In this document: in pieces, positions 46,182 through 55,359 of the stretch
Layout: each line of letters starts with the position of its first letter
Numbering within the stretch: the stretch's first letter is position 1
DNA from: an uncultured Dialister sp.
Lineage (GTDB): Bacteria; Bacillota; Negativicutes; Veillonellales; Dialisteraceae
DNA: 64,000 nucleotides
Direction of reading: 5' to 3'
Assembly (NCBI GenBank): GCA_934193095.1
Contig: CAKPUX010000002.1
Location: forward strand, 58,222 to 122,221
Translations under genes and position numbers: made by a program
Notes under the pieces: model-generated
Seen by the model: only the letters and a program-made list of their open reading frames with translations
Database searches by the model: none
Told to the model about the DNA's origin: nothing

Positions 46182-47678
46182 ATGAAATATAGAAGTACAA
46201 GAAGCAGTGAGACCGTGACCGCACTGGAAGCGCTGGTGAAAGGACTGGCGAGTGATGGCGGGCTCTATGTGCCATCGGAGCTGCCAGCGCCTTTTCTGGC
46301 AGCTGATGATCTGATGCATCTTTCTTACGAAGAGCTGGCGGCTTATGTGCTGTCCCATTTCTTCACCGATATCCCGGAAGAGGATATGAAGAAACTGACG
46401 CATGATGCATACACCGGGACATTCGAGACACCGGAGATCGTGCCGGTGAAGACGATGTCGGAGTCCTTCTCCATGGCAGAGATGTTCCATGGCAGGACCT
46501 GTGCATTCAAAGATCTTGCCCTCTCTCTCTTCCCGTACCTTCTGGTGTATGCCAAGAAGCAGCAGAAGGATGGCAAGGAGGTGCTGATCCTGACTGCGAC
46601 CTCCGGAGATACCGGCAAAGCGGCGCTGGAAGGCTTTCGCGACGTGCCGGGGGTACACATCATGGTCTTCTACCCGTCTCACGGTGTCAGCCCGCTGCAG
46701 CAGGATCAGATGCAGAAGCAGCTCGGAAATAATGTGAAGGTCGTCGGCATCGAAGGCAATTTCGACGACGCGCAGAGTACGCTGAAAAAAGTCTTCGGCA
46801 GTGACCTGCGTGAGAGATCTGCAGAGAAGGGCGTGCTTTTCTCCAGTGCGAACTCCATCAATATCGGACGTCTTTTCCCGCAGGTGGTGTACTATGTCTG
46901 GATGTGGCTCTCACTTTTGAAGCAGAACTCCATTGGGCCGAAGGAGACCTTCAATGTCGTCGTTCCAACAGGAAATTTCGGAAACATCCTGGCGGCATGG
47001 ATCGCCAAACAGATCGGTACGCCGATCGGCGAGCTCATCTGCGCCTCCAATGAAAACAAAGTCCTTGCCGATTTCTTCAAGACGGGTACCTACGATATCA
47101 ACCGTGACTTCCACCTGACCGAAGCTCCGTCGATGGATATCCTGATTTCTTCGAATTTTGAGCGCTTCCTGTACTTCATGACCGGCTCGAAGGAAACTGT
47201 GGCTGCCGATATGCAGGCGCTGAAAGACACCGGCATTTACTCCCTCTCGAAAGAGGCCATGGAAAAGGTCGCCGGCGAGATGAAGGGCGGCTGGGCATCG
47301 CCAAAGGCCATGGAAGAAGCGATGACGAATGTCTACGACAAGTATGACTACCTCATGGATCCGCATACGGCTGTCGCCTATGCGGTCTATGATGAAATGA
47401 AGAGAAAGGGAGAGATCCCGCGTCATACCCATACCGTCATTGTCTCTACGGCGCATCCCTATAAATTCCCCGGCATCGTGGCAAAGTCGCTCGGCCTTAC
47501 GCCGAAGGACAATCCGTATGATACCCTTCGTATGATTGCAGAAAAGACAGGTATCGCGATTCCCAGACAGCTCGGCGAACTTGAAAATAGAGAGAAACGA
47601 TTCACACATGTGGTCGATCGCACGGAAATGGCAGAGGCGATCGAAAGGTATGTGGACGAGATTTGTGAGAAGGACTAG
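46182..47678 (+). CDS. thrC: Threonine synthase
   Basis: 498 aa fold type II PLP enzyme turning O-phosphohomoserine into threonine. K110 in TCAFKDLALSLFPYL should hold PLP; TATSGDTGKAALEGF binds its phosphate and PTGNFGNILAAW is the usual Gly loop. Length fits the longer (ThrC-1) class. An extended -10 (TGTTACAAT, 46142-46150) and GGAGGTG precede the ATG. Confidence 0.96.
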   Translation: MKYRSTRSSETVTALEALVKGLASDGGLYVPSELPAPFLAADDLMHLSYEELAAYVLSHFFTDIPEEDMKKLTHDAYTGTFETPEIVPVKTMSESFSMAEMFHGRTCAFKDLALSLFPYLLVYAKKQQKDGKEVLILTATSGDTGKAALEGFRDVPGVHIMVFYPSHGVSPLQQDQMQKQLGNNVKVVGIEGNFDDAQSTLKKVFGSDLRERSAEKGVLFSSANSINIGRLFPQVVYYVWMWLSLLKQNSIGPKETFNVVVPTGNFGNILAAWIAKQIGTPIGELICASNENKVLADFFKTGTYDINRDFHLTEAPSMDILISSNFERFLYFMTGSKETVAADMQALKDTGIYSLSKEAMEKVAGEMKGGWASPKAMEEAMTNVYDKYDYLMDPHTAVAYAVYDEMKRKGEIPRHTHTVIVSTAHPYKFPGIVAKSLGLTPKDNPYDTLRMIAEKTGIAIPRQLGELENREKRFTHVVDRTEMAEAIERYVDEICEKD

Positions 47679-47755
47679 TGGCTGGTGACTGGTGACTAGT
47701 GACTAGTGACTGGTGGCTGGTGGCTAGTCACTGGTAGCTGGGGAGCAGGAGTGAC
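47677..47755. repeat. Period-7 GTGACTG tract
   Basis: Begins at the thrC stop codon (TAG of AGGACTAGTGG) and runs for about ten variants of GTGACTG/GTGGCTG. Confidence 0.9.
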
Positions 47756-47795
47756 TGGCGAACAGAAGGGGTGCCATCTTCGAGGATCGCCCTAA

Positions 47796-47954
47796 GGAAA
47801 CACTGATTCAATCGTTGTCTGATTTCATTCTTGGATTTTTATGCAGAGCAAGGAATCATCTGACGCGAATAGCGAGCTATGTAAGGAAGATGATGACGAA
47901 TCTATGTATAAAAATCCATATGAAATCCGACTCTGCGATTGAATCAGCGTTTCC
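47796..47954. mobile_element. MITE-like palindromic element, copy B (159 bp)
   Basis: GGAAACACTGATTCAATCG at the left, CGATTGAATCAGCGTTTCC at the right; inner arms GGATTTTTATGCA and TGTATAAAAATCC, and a centre shared with copy A (CTGACGCGAATAGCGAGCTA) in the opposite orientation. Non-coding. Confidence 0.8.
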
Positions 47955-47969
47955 TTAAATAAAAGGGTG

Positions 47970-48018
47970 TGAAGCGCCACTCCGCTTAGACTTCCTCTGA
48001 GGGAAGGGGGCGCTTTTG
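47970..48018 (+). terminator. Possible terminator
   Basis: GAAGCGCC pairs with GGCGCTTT across a long loop, then TTGCC. Weak; it lies before the VTT-protein gene. Confidence 0.4.
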
Positions 48019-48066
48019 CCAAGTCGATAGCAACCAATAACAAATAACAAAAAGAGGTCTGATTCT

Positions 48067-48759
48067 ATGATACAAAGAAATGGGGATGAAAGAGCGGAGC
48101 GGCGGTTCCGCATCGCGCTCTTTGGGGTGCTGCTGCTCGTGCTGGTGGGCGTGCACTTGGTGGATCCCTCTTTCTATCCGACGATTTACCAGCTCTCCAT
48201 GGACGGGGATCTCAAAGGCACCATCTGCTACCTCAAAACCTTTGGCGTGTATGCGGCCTTCATGAGTTTCTTCATCGATGTCGTGATCAATGTGGTCGGA
48301 TTCCTTCCTTCCATCTTCATTTCGACCGCAAATGGGCTTATCTTCGGTCTCTTCTGGGGGACGATTATTTCATGGCTGGCTGAAACGGTGGGCGTCCTCA
48401 TCTCCTTCTACATGATGCGCACGCTCTTCCGCGGGATGGCAAAGCAGGTGATCGCGCAGAGTAAGACGCTGACGAAGCTCGATTCCTATGATTCCTGGCA
48501 GGCGATGGCGATCGCGCGTGCGATCCCCTATATGCCGAATGGTCTCGTTACGGCTGTGGGCGCTCTTTCGAATATGTCCTTTTACCACTACGCGCTGGGC
48601 TGTCTCATCGGGAAATTCCCCTCTGTGGCACTCGAAGTCATTCTAGGGCATGATGTGGTGAATTTCGGAGATAATTCGCTGCGCCTGACAATCATCATCA
48701 TCGCTGTCGCTATCATTTATGCGGGGATCTGGTGGTATACGAAGAAAAGTAAGAAGTGA
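48067..48759 (+). CDS. VTT-domain (TVP38/TMEM64, DedA-like) membrane protein
   Basis: 230 aa with about five or six membrane segments. FLPSIFISTANGLIFGLFWGT and ARAIPYMPNGLVTAVGALSNMSFYHYALGCLIGKFPS match the VTT re-entrant motif, including the conserved Arg and Pro-Gly region. Relatives are proposed lipid scramblase or transport proteins. AGAGGTC precedes the ATG. Confidence 0.85.
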   Translation: MIQRNGDERAERRFRIALFGVLLLVLVGVHLVDPSFYPTIYQLSMDGDLKGTICYLKTFGVYAAFMSFFIDVVINVVGFLPSIFISTANGLIFGLFWGTIISWLAETVGVLISFYMMRTLFRGMAKQVIAQSKTLTKLDSYDSWQAMAIARAIPYMPNGLVTAVGALSNMSFYHYALGCLIGKFPSVALEVILGHDVVNFGDNSLRLTIIIIAVAIIYAGIWWYTKKSKK

Positions 48760-48774
48760 GAAAGCATTCACGAT

Positions 48775-48822
48775 CACGAAAAAAGCCATGTCTGCATGTG
48801 CAGGCATGGCTTTTTTCGTGCA
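48775..48822. terminator. Bidirectional palindromic terminator
   Basis: CGAAAAAAGCCATG with CATGGCTTTTTTCG, inner CTGCA/TGCAG; perfect arms with T runs on both strands. Confidence 0.9.
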
Positions 48823-48831
48823 TTGTATGAG

Positions 48832-48897
48832 AAACCAGTTACCAGTTACCAGTCACCAGTCACCAGTCACTAGTCACTAGTCACCAGTCCCTAGTCT
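48832..48897. repeat. Period-7 AGTCACC/AGTCACT tract
   Basis: Eight or nine heptamers (ACCAGTT, ACCAGTC, ACTAGTC), running into the last codons of metF. Confidence 0.9.
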
Positions 48898-49751
48898 CCC
48901 ACAATATACGGGATGGCGTCGATGTCGTTGACAGGCATGAGATGAGCGCCGGCAGCGTGGATCTCGCGCAGGGCGGTGACGATTTCTTTGGAGATCGCAA
49001 GCCCTGTCTCGCGGCCGCCTGTTTCCATCTGCGAAAGGACTTTCGCCGGGATGGTGATGCCAGGGACTTTGTCATTCAGATAGTTCGCCATCTTGAAGCT
49101 TTTCAGCGGGACGATGCCAAAGAGAATGGGAAGATCCAGGTCTTTCGCGCAGGCGAGGAAGTCTTCTGCCTGCTTGATATCATAGATCGGCTGGGTCTGG
49201 ACAAACTGAGCGCCCGCTTTTTTCTTGCCCTCGAGGCGTCTGATTTCTGCATCGAGGTCGTCTGTGCCCGGATTTCCTGTGGTACCGATGTAAAAATCTG
49301 TAGCCGCGCCAAGGTCGTGTCCTTCGATATCGTGACCGCTGTTCAGGCAGCTGGCGATCTGGATAAGGCCGGTGGAGTCGACTTCAAAGACGCCCTTGGC
49401 ATTCGGATGGTCACCGATTTTGGGCGGATCACCGGTGAGGGTGAGGATGTTATGCACGCCGAGTGCCGCTGCTCCCAGGAGCTCTGCCTGAAGGCCGATG
49501 ACATTTCTGTCGCGGCAGGTCAGATGGAAGATGGGCTCGACCTGGTATTTCTGCTGGATGATGCAGGAGAGGGCGATCGGGCTCATACGCATTTTTGCCA
49601 TGGGGCAGTCAGCGATATTGACCGCGTCGACGTAGGGAGCGACTTTCTGCACCTGTTCTTCTGTGATGGCGGAGGAGGCGCTCTTCGGCGGGTCCAGCTC
49701 GGTGGTGATGGTAAAGATGTGATTCTGGTTTTTCTCTTTTAATGTGGACAT
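48891..49751 (-). CDS. metF: Methylenetetrahydrofolate reductase
   Basis: 286 aa from ATG 49751 (AAAGGAG upstream). TIM-barrel flavoprotein: TTELDPP near the N-terminus, HLTCRDRN, NILTLTGDPP and FVQTQPIYD are the family marks. It makes 5-methyl-THF for MetH, coded upstream on the same strand. The stop codon region is built from repeat sequence (GACTAG...). Confidence 0.93.
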   Translation of the reverse strand: MSTLKEKNQNHIFTITTELDPPKSASSAITEEQVQKVAPYVDAVNIADCPMAKMRMSPIALSCIIQQKYQVEPIFHLTCRDRNVIGLQAELLGAAALGVHNILTLTGDPPKIGDHPNAKGVFEVDSTGLIQIASCLNSGHDIEGHDLGAATDFYIGTTGNPGTDDLDAEIRRLEGKKKAGAQFVQTQPIYDIKQAEDFLACAKDLDLPILFGIVPLKSFKMANYLNDKVPGITIPAKVLSQMETGGRETGLAISKEIVTALREIHAAGAHLMPVNDIDAIPYIVGD

Positions 49752-49774
49752 AGGGACTCCTTTCAAAAAATTTG

Positions 49775-50065
49775 TAGCTAGGGATTAGGGATTAGGTGGC
49801 TCAAGTGACTGGTGACTAGTGACTGAAATGTCAGCTCATGGCATCACAACTATTTATACTCTGCGGCGCTTAGATCCTTCGACTCAGTTCTCCTGTTTCA
49901 GATAAGCCATTTTTTAACATACGACGTTTTTCTCCGCTCAGGATGACGAAATGCGCCGCACCACCATTTCTCATTTCTAATTCAAGCGAGGGTTTTATTC
50001 ATAATCTAGAGACGGCACGCCCAAGGGGCTAACCCTGAACCTTGAACCCGCCAACCTGAACCCTC
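49775..50065. repeat. Composite repeats between metH and metF
   Basis: GATTAGG and GTGACTG heptamers (49780-49825), then a reverse GCGGCGC hairpin module split at its loop by about 85 bp (49860 and 49950-49970). The insert starts GATCCTTCGACTCAG and ends CCGCTCAGGATGACG, itself an inverted version of the sequence at 59330-59400. GGCACGCCC and AACCCTG/AACCTTG units follow. Confidence 0.8.
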
Positions 50066-50068
50066 TAA

Positions 50069-52438
50069 CTATTTCCCCATCATCCGATCGGCTTCTTTGA
50101 TGGCTGCGATGCCGTCTTTGCAGTAGGCATCAGCGCCGATGGAGGCGGCGTAGTCTTTCGTGACGACGGCGCCTCCTGTCAGGATGGAGACGGCGGGGCA
50201 TTTCTCTTTGACGAGGGAGACTGTCTTTTCAAGTTCCGGCAGGGTGGTGGTCATGAGGGAGCAGAGGCCGACGAGGTCTGCGTGATGCTCTTCGATGGCG
50301 GAGAGGAAGGCTTCGGGGGCGACGTCCTTGCCGAGGTCGATGACGCGGTAGCCGCTGTTTTCAAGGAGGGCAGAGACGATATTTTTGCCGAGGTCGTGGA
50401 TGTCGCCCTGCACGGTGCCGAGGATCAGTGTGCCTTTGGCAGCCGTGGCGGTTTCGGGGAGCATTTCCTTGATGACTTTGAATGCGGCCTGCATGGCTTC
50501 AGCGCTCATCATGACCTGCGGGAGGAAGACTTTTCCCGCGCCGTAGCCGTCACCGATTTCTGTCATGGCAGCCGTGAGGCCGCTTTTGATGATTTCTTCA
50601 GACGAGATCCCATCTTCGATAGCGCGTTTGACGGCACTCGCCGCTTCTTCTTTTTCGCCCTGCTTCACGGCGGCTTTCACTTGCTCGAGCGGCGGGAGGT
50701 CTTGCGTGGGCGTAGCCGCTGCCACGGTGGTCGGGGTGTCCTGTGCTTCTTGGATGAAATGCAGGGCGCCTTTGTCAAAGCCTAAGAGCAGCTTGGCATT
50801 GGTGAAGGCATCCTTCACGCCCTGATCGAGCGGGTTCACGATGGGGGCATTCATGCCGCAGGCAAGTGCCATGGTGAGGAAGGCCGCATTGATGCGGGGG
50901 CGGCAGGGGAGGCCGAAGGAAACATTGCTCGTCCCCATGACGCAGGGGAAGCCGAATTCTTTTTTGTACAGCTTGATGGTACGCAGGGTCTCGCTCGCGC
51001 CTTTGTCTCCGGAGCCGACGGTCAGGACGAGCGGGTCAAGGAGAAGGTCTTCTTTGCGGAGTCCGGCAGCGAGGGCTTTTTCCTCGAGATAGCGAATGAT
51101 GCGGACACGTTCTTCGGCGGTCTCGGGCAGATTTCCCTTCTCGATCGGAAGGAGCAGGAGAGCGGCGCCGTAGGTCTTGGCAAGATGGAGCATCGCGTCT
51201 AAGCGTTCTTCATTCTCCGCATTGGCGGAATTGATGAGCGGGCGGCCCGGATACAGCTTCAGGGCTTTTTCAAGGACTTTCGGGTCGGTGCTGTCGATGG
51301 AGAAGGGGACAGGGCAGAGCATGGAGAGCTGGGAAATCGCTGCCTCCATGAGAGCGACCTGGTCTGCACCAGGGACGCCCATATTCACATCGAGGACGTC
51401 CGCGCCCGCATCGACTTCCGCGAGGGCTTCTTTCTTGACGGAGGTGAAGCTGCCGGCCTTCAGGTCTTCTCTCATTTTCTTGCGGCCGGTCGGATTGATG
51501 CGTTCGCCGATCTTGACGGGAGCATAGTCATCGCCGATGAAGACGGTCTGCGTGCGAGAGGTGAGTGCCGTGAAAGGCGGGATCTTTTCTTTCGGAGAGA
51601 TCGTCACATCGCTGAGGGCGAGGATTTCTTCACGGATATGCTCCGGCGTCGTGCCGCAGCAGCCGCCGAGGAAGGATACGCCGGCTTTGGCAAATTCCGG
51701 TGCCCATGCTCCGAAGTCTTTCGGGGTGAGAGGGAAATGAGTTTCGCCATTTTCCAGCACCGGCATGCCGGCATTCGGCTGGATGATGATGGGCTTATTC
51801 GTGTAGGGGACCATCTGTCTCGCGGCTTCGAGCAGCTTTTCCGGACCGACGGAGCAGTTCGCACCGATGATGTCTGCGCCCATGGCATCGAGAAGAATGA
51901 CAGCGGCTTTCGGATCGGTGCCGGTGATGGTGCGGCCGTCTTCTGCGTATGTCATCTGGCAGATGACGGGAAGGTCGCAGGCCGTCTTAGCAGCGATGAG
52001 GGCGGCTTTCATTTCCTGAATGTCTATGATGGTCTCGATGATGAGGCAGTCTGCTCCGGCATTGGCCAGCGCTTTCGCCAGACGGTAGTAGTTCTCGCAG
52101 GTCTCATCGAAGGAAAGATCGCCCAAGGGGGAGATGAATTTCCCTGTCGGGCCCATATCACCGGCGATTTTTACACGGTCCCCGCAGGCGGTACGTACAT
52201 TTCGTACAGCGGCTTCGCAGATGGCTTCCACCTGATCCGCGAGATCATAGTCCGCGAGCTTGATGGGGGAGGTGCCGAAGGTATTCGTCGTGATATAGTT
52301 ACTTCCTGCGTCTGCGTACTCCTTATGGATGCGCTGCACGATGTCAGGGTGGGTGATATTGTAGTAGTCAGGGCAGTCTCCCGTCGAGAGGCCGTAGCGC
52401 TGCAGCATGGTACCCATGCCGCCGTCGAAAAAAATCAT
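50069..52438 (-). CDS. metH: Cobalamin-dependent methionine synthase, no reactivation domain
   Basis: 789 aa. Domains in order: homocysteine-binding barrel (1-285, zinc ligands in GANCSVGPE and GGCCGTTPE), pterin/methyl-THF barrel (about 305-560, IGERINPTGRKKM), B12 cap helices (about 585-650) and the B12-binding Rossmann domain with GTVQGDIHDLGKNIV supplying the axial His. The C-terminal SAM-dependent activation domain of the E. coli enzyme is missing and is encoded separately next door. Transfers methyl from methyl-THF to homocysteine. Confidence 0.95.
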   Translation of the reverse strand: MIFFDGGMGTMLQRYGLSTGDCPDYYNITHPDIVQRIHKEYADAGSNYITTNTFGTSPIKLADYDLADQVEAICEAAVRNVRTACGDRVKIAGDMGPTGKFISPLGDLSFDETCENYYRLAKALANAGADCLIIETIIDIQEMKAALIAAKTACDLPVICQMTYAEDGRTITGTDPKAAVILLDAMGADIIGANCSVGPEKLLEAARQMVPYTNKPIIIQPNAGMPVLENGETHFPLTPKDFGAWAPEFAKAGVSFLGGCCGTTPEHIREEILALSDVTISPKEKIPPFTALTSRTQTVFIGDDYAPVKIGERINPTGRKKMREDLKAGSFTSVKKEALAEVDAGADVLDVNMGVPGADQVALMEAAISQLSMLCPVPFSIDSTDPKVLEKALKLYPGRPLINSANAENEERLDAMLHLAKTYGAALLLLPIEKGNLPETAEERVRIIRYLEEKALAAGLRKEDLLLDPLVLTVGSGDKGASETLRTIKLYKKEFGFPCVMGTSNVSFGLPCRPRINAAFLTMALACGMNAPIVNPLDQGVKDAFTNAKLLLGFDKGALHFIQEAQDTPTTVAAATPTQDLPPLEQVKAAVKQGEKEEAASAVKRAIEDGISSEEIIKSGLTAAMTEIGDGYGAGKVFLPQVMMSAEAMQAAFKVIKEMLPETATAAKGTLILGTVQGDIHDLGKNIVSALLENSGYRVIDLGKDVAPEAFLSAIEEHHADLVGLCSLMTTTLPELEKTVSLVKEKCPAVSILTGGAVVTKDYAASIGADAYCKDGIAAIKEADRMMGK

Positions 52439-52499
52439 AGTGGTTCTCCTTTGAATGATTGTTTTTATATTGTTACATTATGTCGTAATTGGCGGAAAA

Positions 52500-52665
52500 G
52501 GTTTAGTGGGTTCTGAGGGTTCAATGGGTTCTAAGGGGAAGGTGCGGCGCAAAAATAATGAAGCGCCGCGGAGTATAAATTATGGCGATGCCGAAAGTGA
52601 TATTTAGTCACCAGCCACCAGCCACCAGTCACCAGTCCCTAGTCACCAGTCACCAGTCACCTGTA
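52500..52665. repeat. Composite repeats between the MetH activation gene and metH
   Basis: GGGTTCTNA units of 9 bases (52506-52540), forward GCGGCGC hairpin module (52544-52580), then AGTCACC heptamers (52605-52662) that run into the stop codon region of the upstream-strand gene. Confidence 0.85.
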
Positions 52666-53331
52666 TGATAGATTCCGGAATGGACAGCTCACGAGTCCGC
52701 AGGCCCGACATTTCGCCGGAGCGGGGCGGGCGCTGCATTCGGAGATGCCGATGATGGCAGAGACGGACTTCCTCGGGAAAAGCATGGCGTGGTCGGTCAC
52801 ATGGATGCCGATCGTTTCTGCACCGATTGCGCGGCAGAAATCAGGCTGCTGCGTGACAGGCCAGTCTCCATAGCCGGGGGAGAAGCGCCAGACGGTGTGC
52901 TGTCCGCTTCGCGCGGCCTCTCTTTGGATCAGGGCATCGACCTGATCGGCGAGGTGCTCGACGGCAGCGGTCGCGGCGGCGTCGAGGAGAAGCCCCTGCA
53001 GGTACTCACCGTTCTTAAAGTGTTCGCCGGATGCTTTCTCTATTTCCTCGCCCACCGTGACAGCGAGCACGCCGACGGACCAGGCATGGGAAAGGTGCCT
53101 CAAGATCGAGCGGCCGGTGAGAGTCAACGGATGCGCTCCGCCGATCGTCCCATTTTCCGGATCGTATGGGAGGATCTGCCAGATGCCTCTCGGTTCGGCG
53201 AGGGCAAGTGCTTCCCTGATGGCGCTGTCGATGGCGTCTTGGGGAAATTCCTTCACCTTCGGAGAGAGTCCCGCATAGCGCATCATTTCTTTTTGATCGA
53301 TCTGGAACAATGTTCCGTTGAATAGTGGCAT
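52657..53331 (-). CDS. Free-standing MetH reactivation-domain protein
   Basis: 224 aa from ATG 53331 (AAAGGAG upstream). It shows the activation-domain signature RFSPGYGDWPVTQQ, which binds SAM in E. coli MetH, followed by a Cys-rich tail (CSARPAPAKCRACGLVSCPFR) usual in the stand-alone version. First gene of the T-box-controlled operon; it should restore oxidised cobalamin in MetH with SAM and a reductant. Confidence 0.85.
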   Translation of the reverse strand: MPLFNGTLFQIDQKEMMRYAGLSPKVKEFPQDAIDSAIREALALAEPRGIWQILPYDPENGTIGGAHPLTLTGRSILRHLSHAWSVGVLAVTVGEEIEKASGEHFKNGEYLQGLLLDAAATAAVEHLADQVDALIQREAARSGQHTVWRFSPGYGDWPVTQQPDFCRAIGAETIGIHVTDHAMLFPRKSVSAIIGISECSARPAPAKCRACGLVSCPFRNLSYR

Positions 53332-53339
53332 GGGATCGC

Positions 53340-53558
53340 TCCTTTCAGAATGAACCACGGGGCGTGCTGTCCCTTGATTGCGTGCGAAAGAGGTTCAGCA
53401 GGTTCAGCGGGTTCAACAGGTTTTATAGGTTCAACGGGGGTGGTACGGCGCATAAAAATATGGAAGCGCCGCGGAGTATAGATGGTGGCGATGTCCGAAG
53501 GTGGCATTTCAGGCACCAGTCACTAGTCACAAGTCACAAGTCACAAGTCACTAATGAC
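53340..53558. repeat. Composite repeats inside the met operon leader
   Basis: GGGCGTGCTGTCCC hairpin, GGTTCANCG units of 9 bases (53393-53435), forward GCGGCGC hairpin module (53441-53480) and AGTCACA/AGTCACT heptamers (53515-53553), all between the T-box terminator and the first gene. Confidence 0.85.
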
Positions 53559-53566
53559 CATGAAAA

Positions 53567-53842
53567 ATCAATAAAAAAATCCTTCATCCCTCTAGGGACG
53601 AAAGATTCGTGGTACCACCCAATTTCACTCATGCATCACTGCACGGGTCTTCACAGGTACGCCGGCAAAGCCTTGATACCCTCGCGCTGTATCGGGCGTC
53701 CCCGGGATGCTTCATGATTCAGCCTTCCTGGCTCGGAGTCCATCTTCTGCAGATATCTCAATGCTTCTTTTCACCAACCGAAGCTCTCTTGGAATGCCGT
53801 CTCTGCATACTCTTCTCTTCATTGCCACTGTGTAATTGTATG
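53567..53842 (-). promoter_or_regulatory. T-box leader, probable AUG (methionine) specifier
   Basis: Reading the minus strand: a stem I region, the T-box sequence GGGTGGTACCACG (53608-53620), then a terminator stem (GGATGAAGGATT paired to AATCTTTCGTCC) with a T run at 53573-53580. In the 3' side of stem I, AAGATGGAC (AUG at 53741-53743) sits where specifier codons lie; the Trp-type leader at 55992 has UGG in the same context (codon followed by GA). Uncharged tRNA-Met would favour readthrough into the met genes. Confidence 0.85.
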
Positions 53843-53844
53843 TA

Positions 53845-53873
53845 ACTATAGCATATGAGCGGGGGAGTGTCAA
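53845..53873 (-). promoter_or_regulatory. Promoter of the met T-box operon
   Basis: On the minus strand TTGACA, 17 bases, TATAGT, immediately before the leader. Confidence 0.85.
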
Positions 53874-53997
53874 ATGGATGGGAAGGCATTTTTTCCAGCG
53901 CTTTGACCTTGGTTTTTCGCGTTTCACCATTCTTCTCTTGCTTTTTTTCATAGGGGCATTAGAATTTAAATAAAAGTTATATATAAGGGGTTTTTCT

Positions 53998-55359
53998 ATG
54001 AAAATATCCAATTCTTCTCTTTCCATCCGAAGCAAGATGAAGCTCATCCTGGATACGGGGCAGCTCATGATGGAGAGCGGCGCGGGGAGTAAGCGCATCG
54101 TGCGTGACATGCTCCGCACGGCGGCATGCTTGGGGATTTATTGGGAAGATGTACAGATCCATATCACCTATTCCACCATCATGATCAATGTCGATGATGG
54201 GGAAAAGGCCTATACGATGTTTCGCAAGTGCTACCGCCATGGCATCAATATGACGGCTCTTCTGCAGACGAGTGAGGCCAGCTGGGAAGCGCTGTATAAA
54301 AATGAGTCGTATGATAATTTCCGCCTTCGCCTGAATTATATCAGGCAGAATTTTAGAAATCGCATTTATCCGGAGTGGATGGTCATTCTGGCCATCGGAC
54401 TGGCATCAGCGGCATTCTGTCTGATTTTCGGCGGTCATGCTGTCGATGCGCTCTTCACCATGCTGGCGGCGATGGTGGGCGCTCTGGTGAAGTATGGCTG
54501 CAACCGTCTTGAGGTGAATGGGTATGTCACCATTGCCATCTCCGCGTTCTTTGCGACGCTCACGGCCTATGGGACGATGTATCTTCCCGGGGCGACGAAT
54601 CCATTTCTTCCTGTGGTGGCCTCAGCGCTCACCTTGATCCCCGGCGTACCGCTTATCAATGGGGTCGATGATTTCCTGAACAGCTACTTGACATCCGGAA
54701 TGACGCGATTCACACACACGGTCCTCATCATGCTGGCGATGACCTTCGGGATCGCAGGAGCTGTCAGCCTGACGAATGTCCCCAGCTTCACCGAAGTACC
54801 GATCGCGCCGGAGCATTTGTACATCACGCAGGCACTGGCAGCCGCTATGGCAGCACTGGGGTTTTCCGTCATGTTCAATGTGCCGAAGCGCTATATCGTA
54901 GCAGCCTGCCTCGGCGCGGTCCTCACGGTGGATACGAGAAATATTCTGATGGTCTCCTTCCATATGGGGATGGCGAGTGCCTCCTTCCTCGGAGCCGCGC
55001 TGCTCTCTGTCTTCTATTTCGCTGTCTCCCGCTACTTCCATGCGCCTGTCTTTGTGGTCACGATACCGGCGATCATTCCGCTGATCCCGGGCGTGCTGCT
55101 CTATCGTTTCCTGTTTGCCATCATTGATATCGGGCATATCGATCTGCTCGATCTGCTGACGGCTTTCAAAACAGGTGTCGAGGCGATGCTTGTCATTCTG
55201 GGGATCTCGCTTGGTGCGACTCTCCCGGATGCGATCGCGCATCAGTACATCGAGCGATCGAAGCGGAAGAATCTGGAGAAGCTCCTCAAACGAAGAGATG
55301 GCATAGAGGCCGATATCCGAAAAGCAGCGGATCTGGACAAGGCGAGCGGAAGAGGGTAA
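53998..55359 (+). CDS. ThrE-type threonine/serine exporter family protein
   Basis: 453 aa fusing the two ThrE halves: an N-terminal cytosolic part (about 10-125, with LDTGQLMMESGAGSKRI), then about ten membrane segments in two blocks (ThrE and ThrE_2), including LTLIPGVPLINGVDDFLNSY and the matching ATIPAIIPLIPGVLLYR. The basic C-terminus is cytosolic. AAGGGG seven bases before the ATG. Substrate in the family is Thr/Ser export; not proven here. Confidence 0.85.
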   Translation: MKISNSSLSIRSKMKLILDTGQLMMESGAGSKRIVRDMLRTAACLGIYWEDVQIHITYSTIMINVDDGEKAYTMFRKCYRHGINMTALLQTSEASWEALYKNESYDNFRLRLNYIRQNFRNRIYPEWMVILAIGLASAAFCLIFGGHAVDALFTMLAAMVGALVKYGCNRLEVNGYVTIAISAFFATLTAYGTMYLPGATNPFLPVVASALTLIPGVPLINGVDDFLNSYLTSGMTRFTHTVLIMLAMTFGIAGAVSLTNVPSFTEVPIAPEHLYITQALAAAMAALGFSVMFNVPKRYIVAACLGAVLTVDTRNILMVSFHMGMASASFLGAALLSVFYFAVSRYFHAPVFVVTIPAIIPLIPGVLLYRFLFAIIDIGHIDLLDLLTAFKTGVEAMLVILGISLGATLPDAIAHQYIERSKRKNLEKLLKRRDGIEADIRKAADLDKASGRG

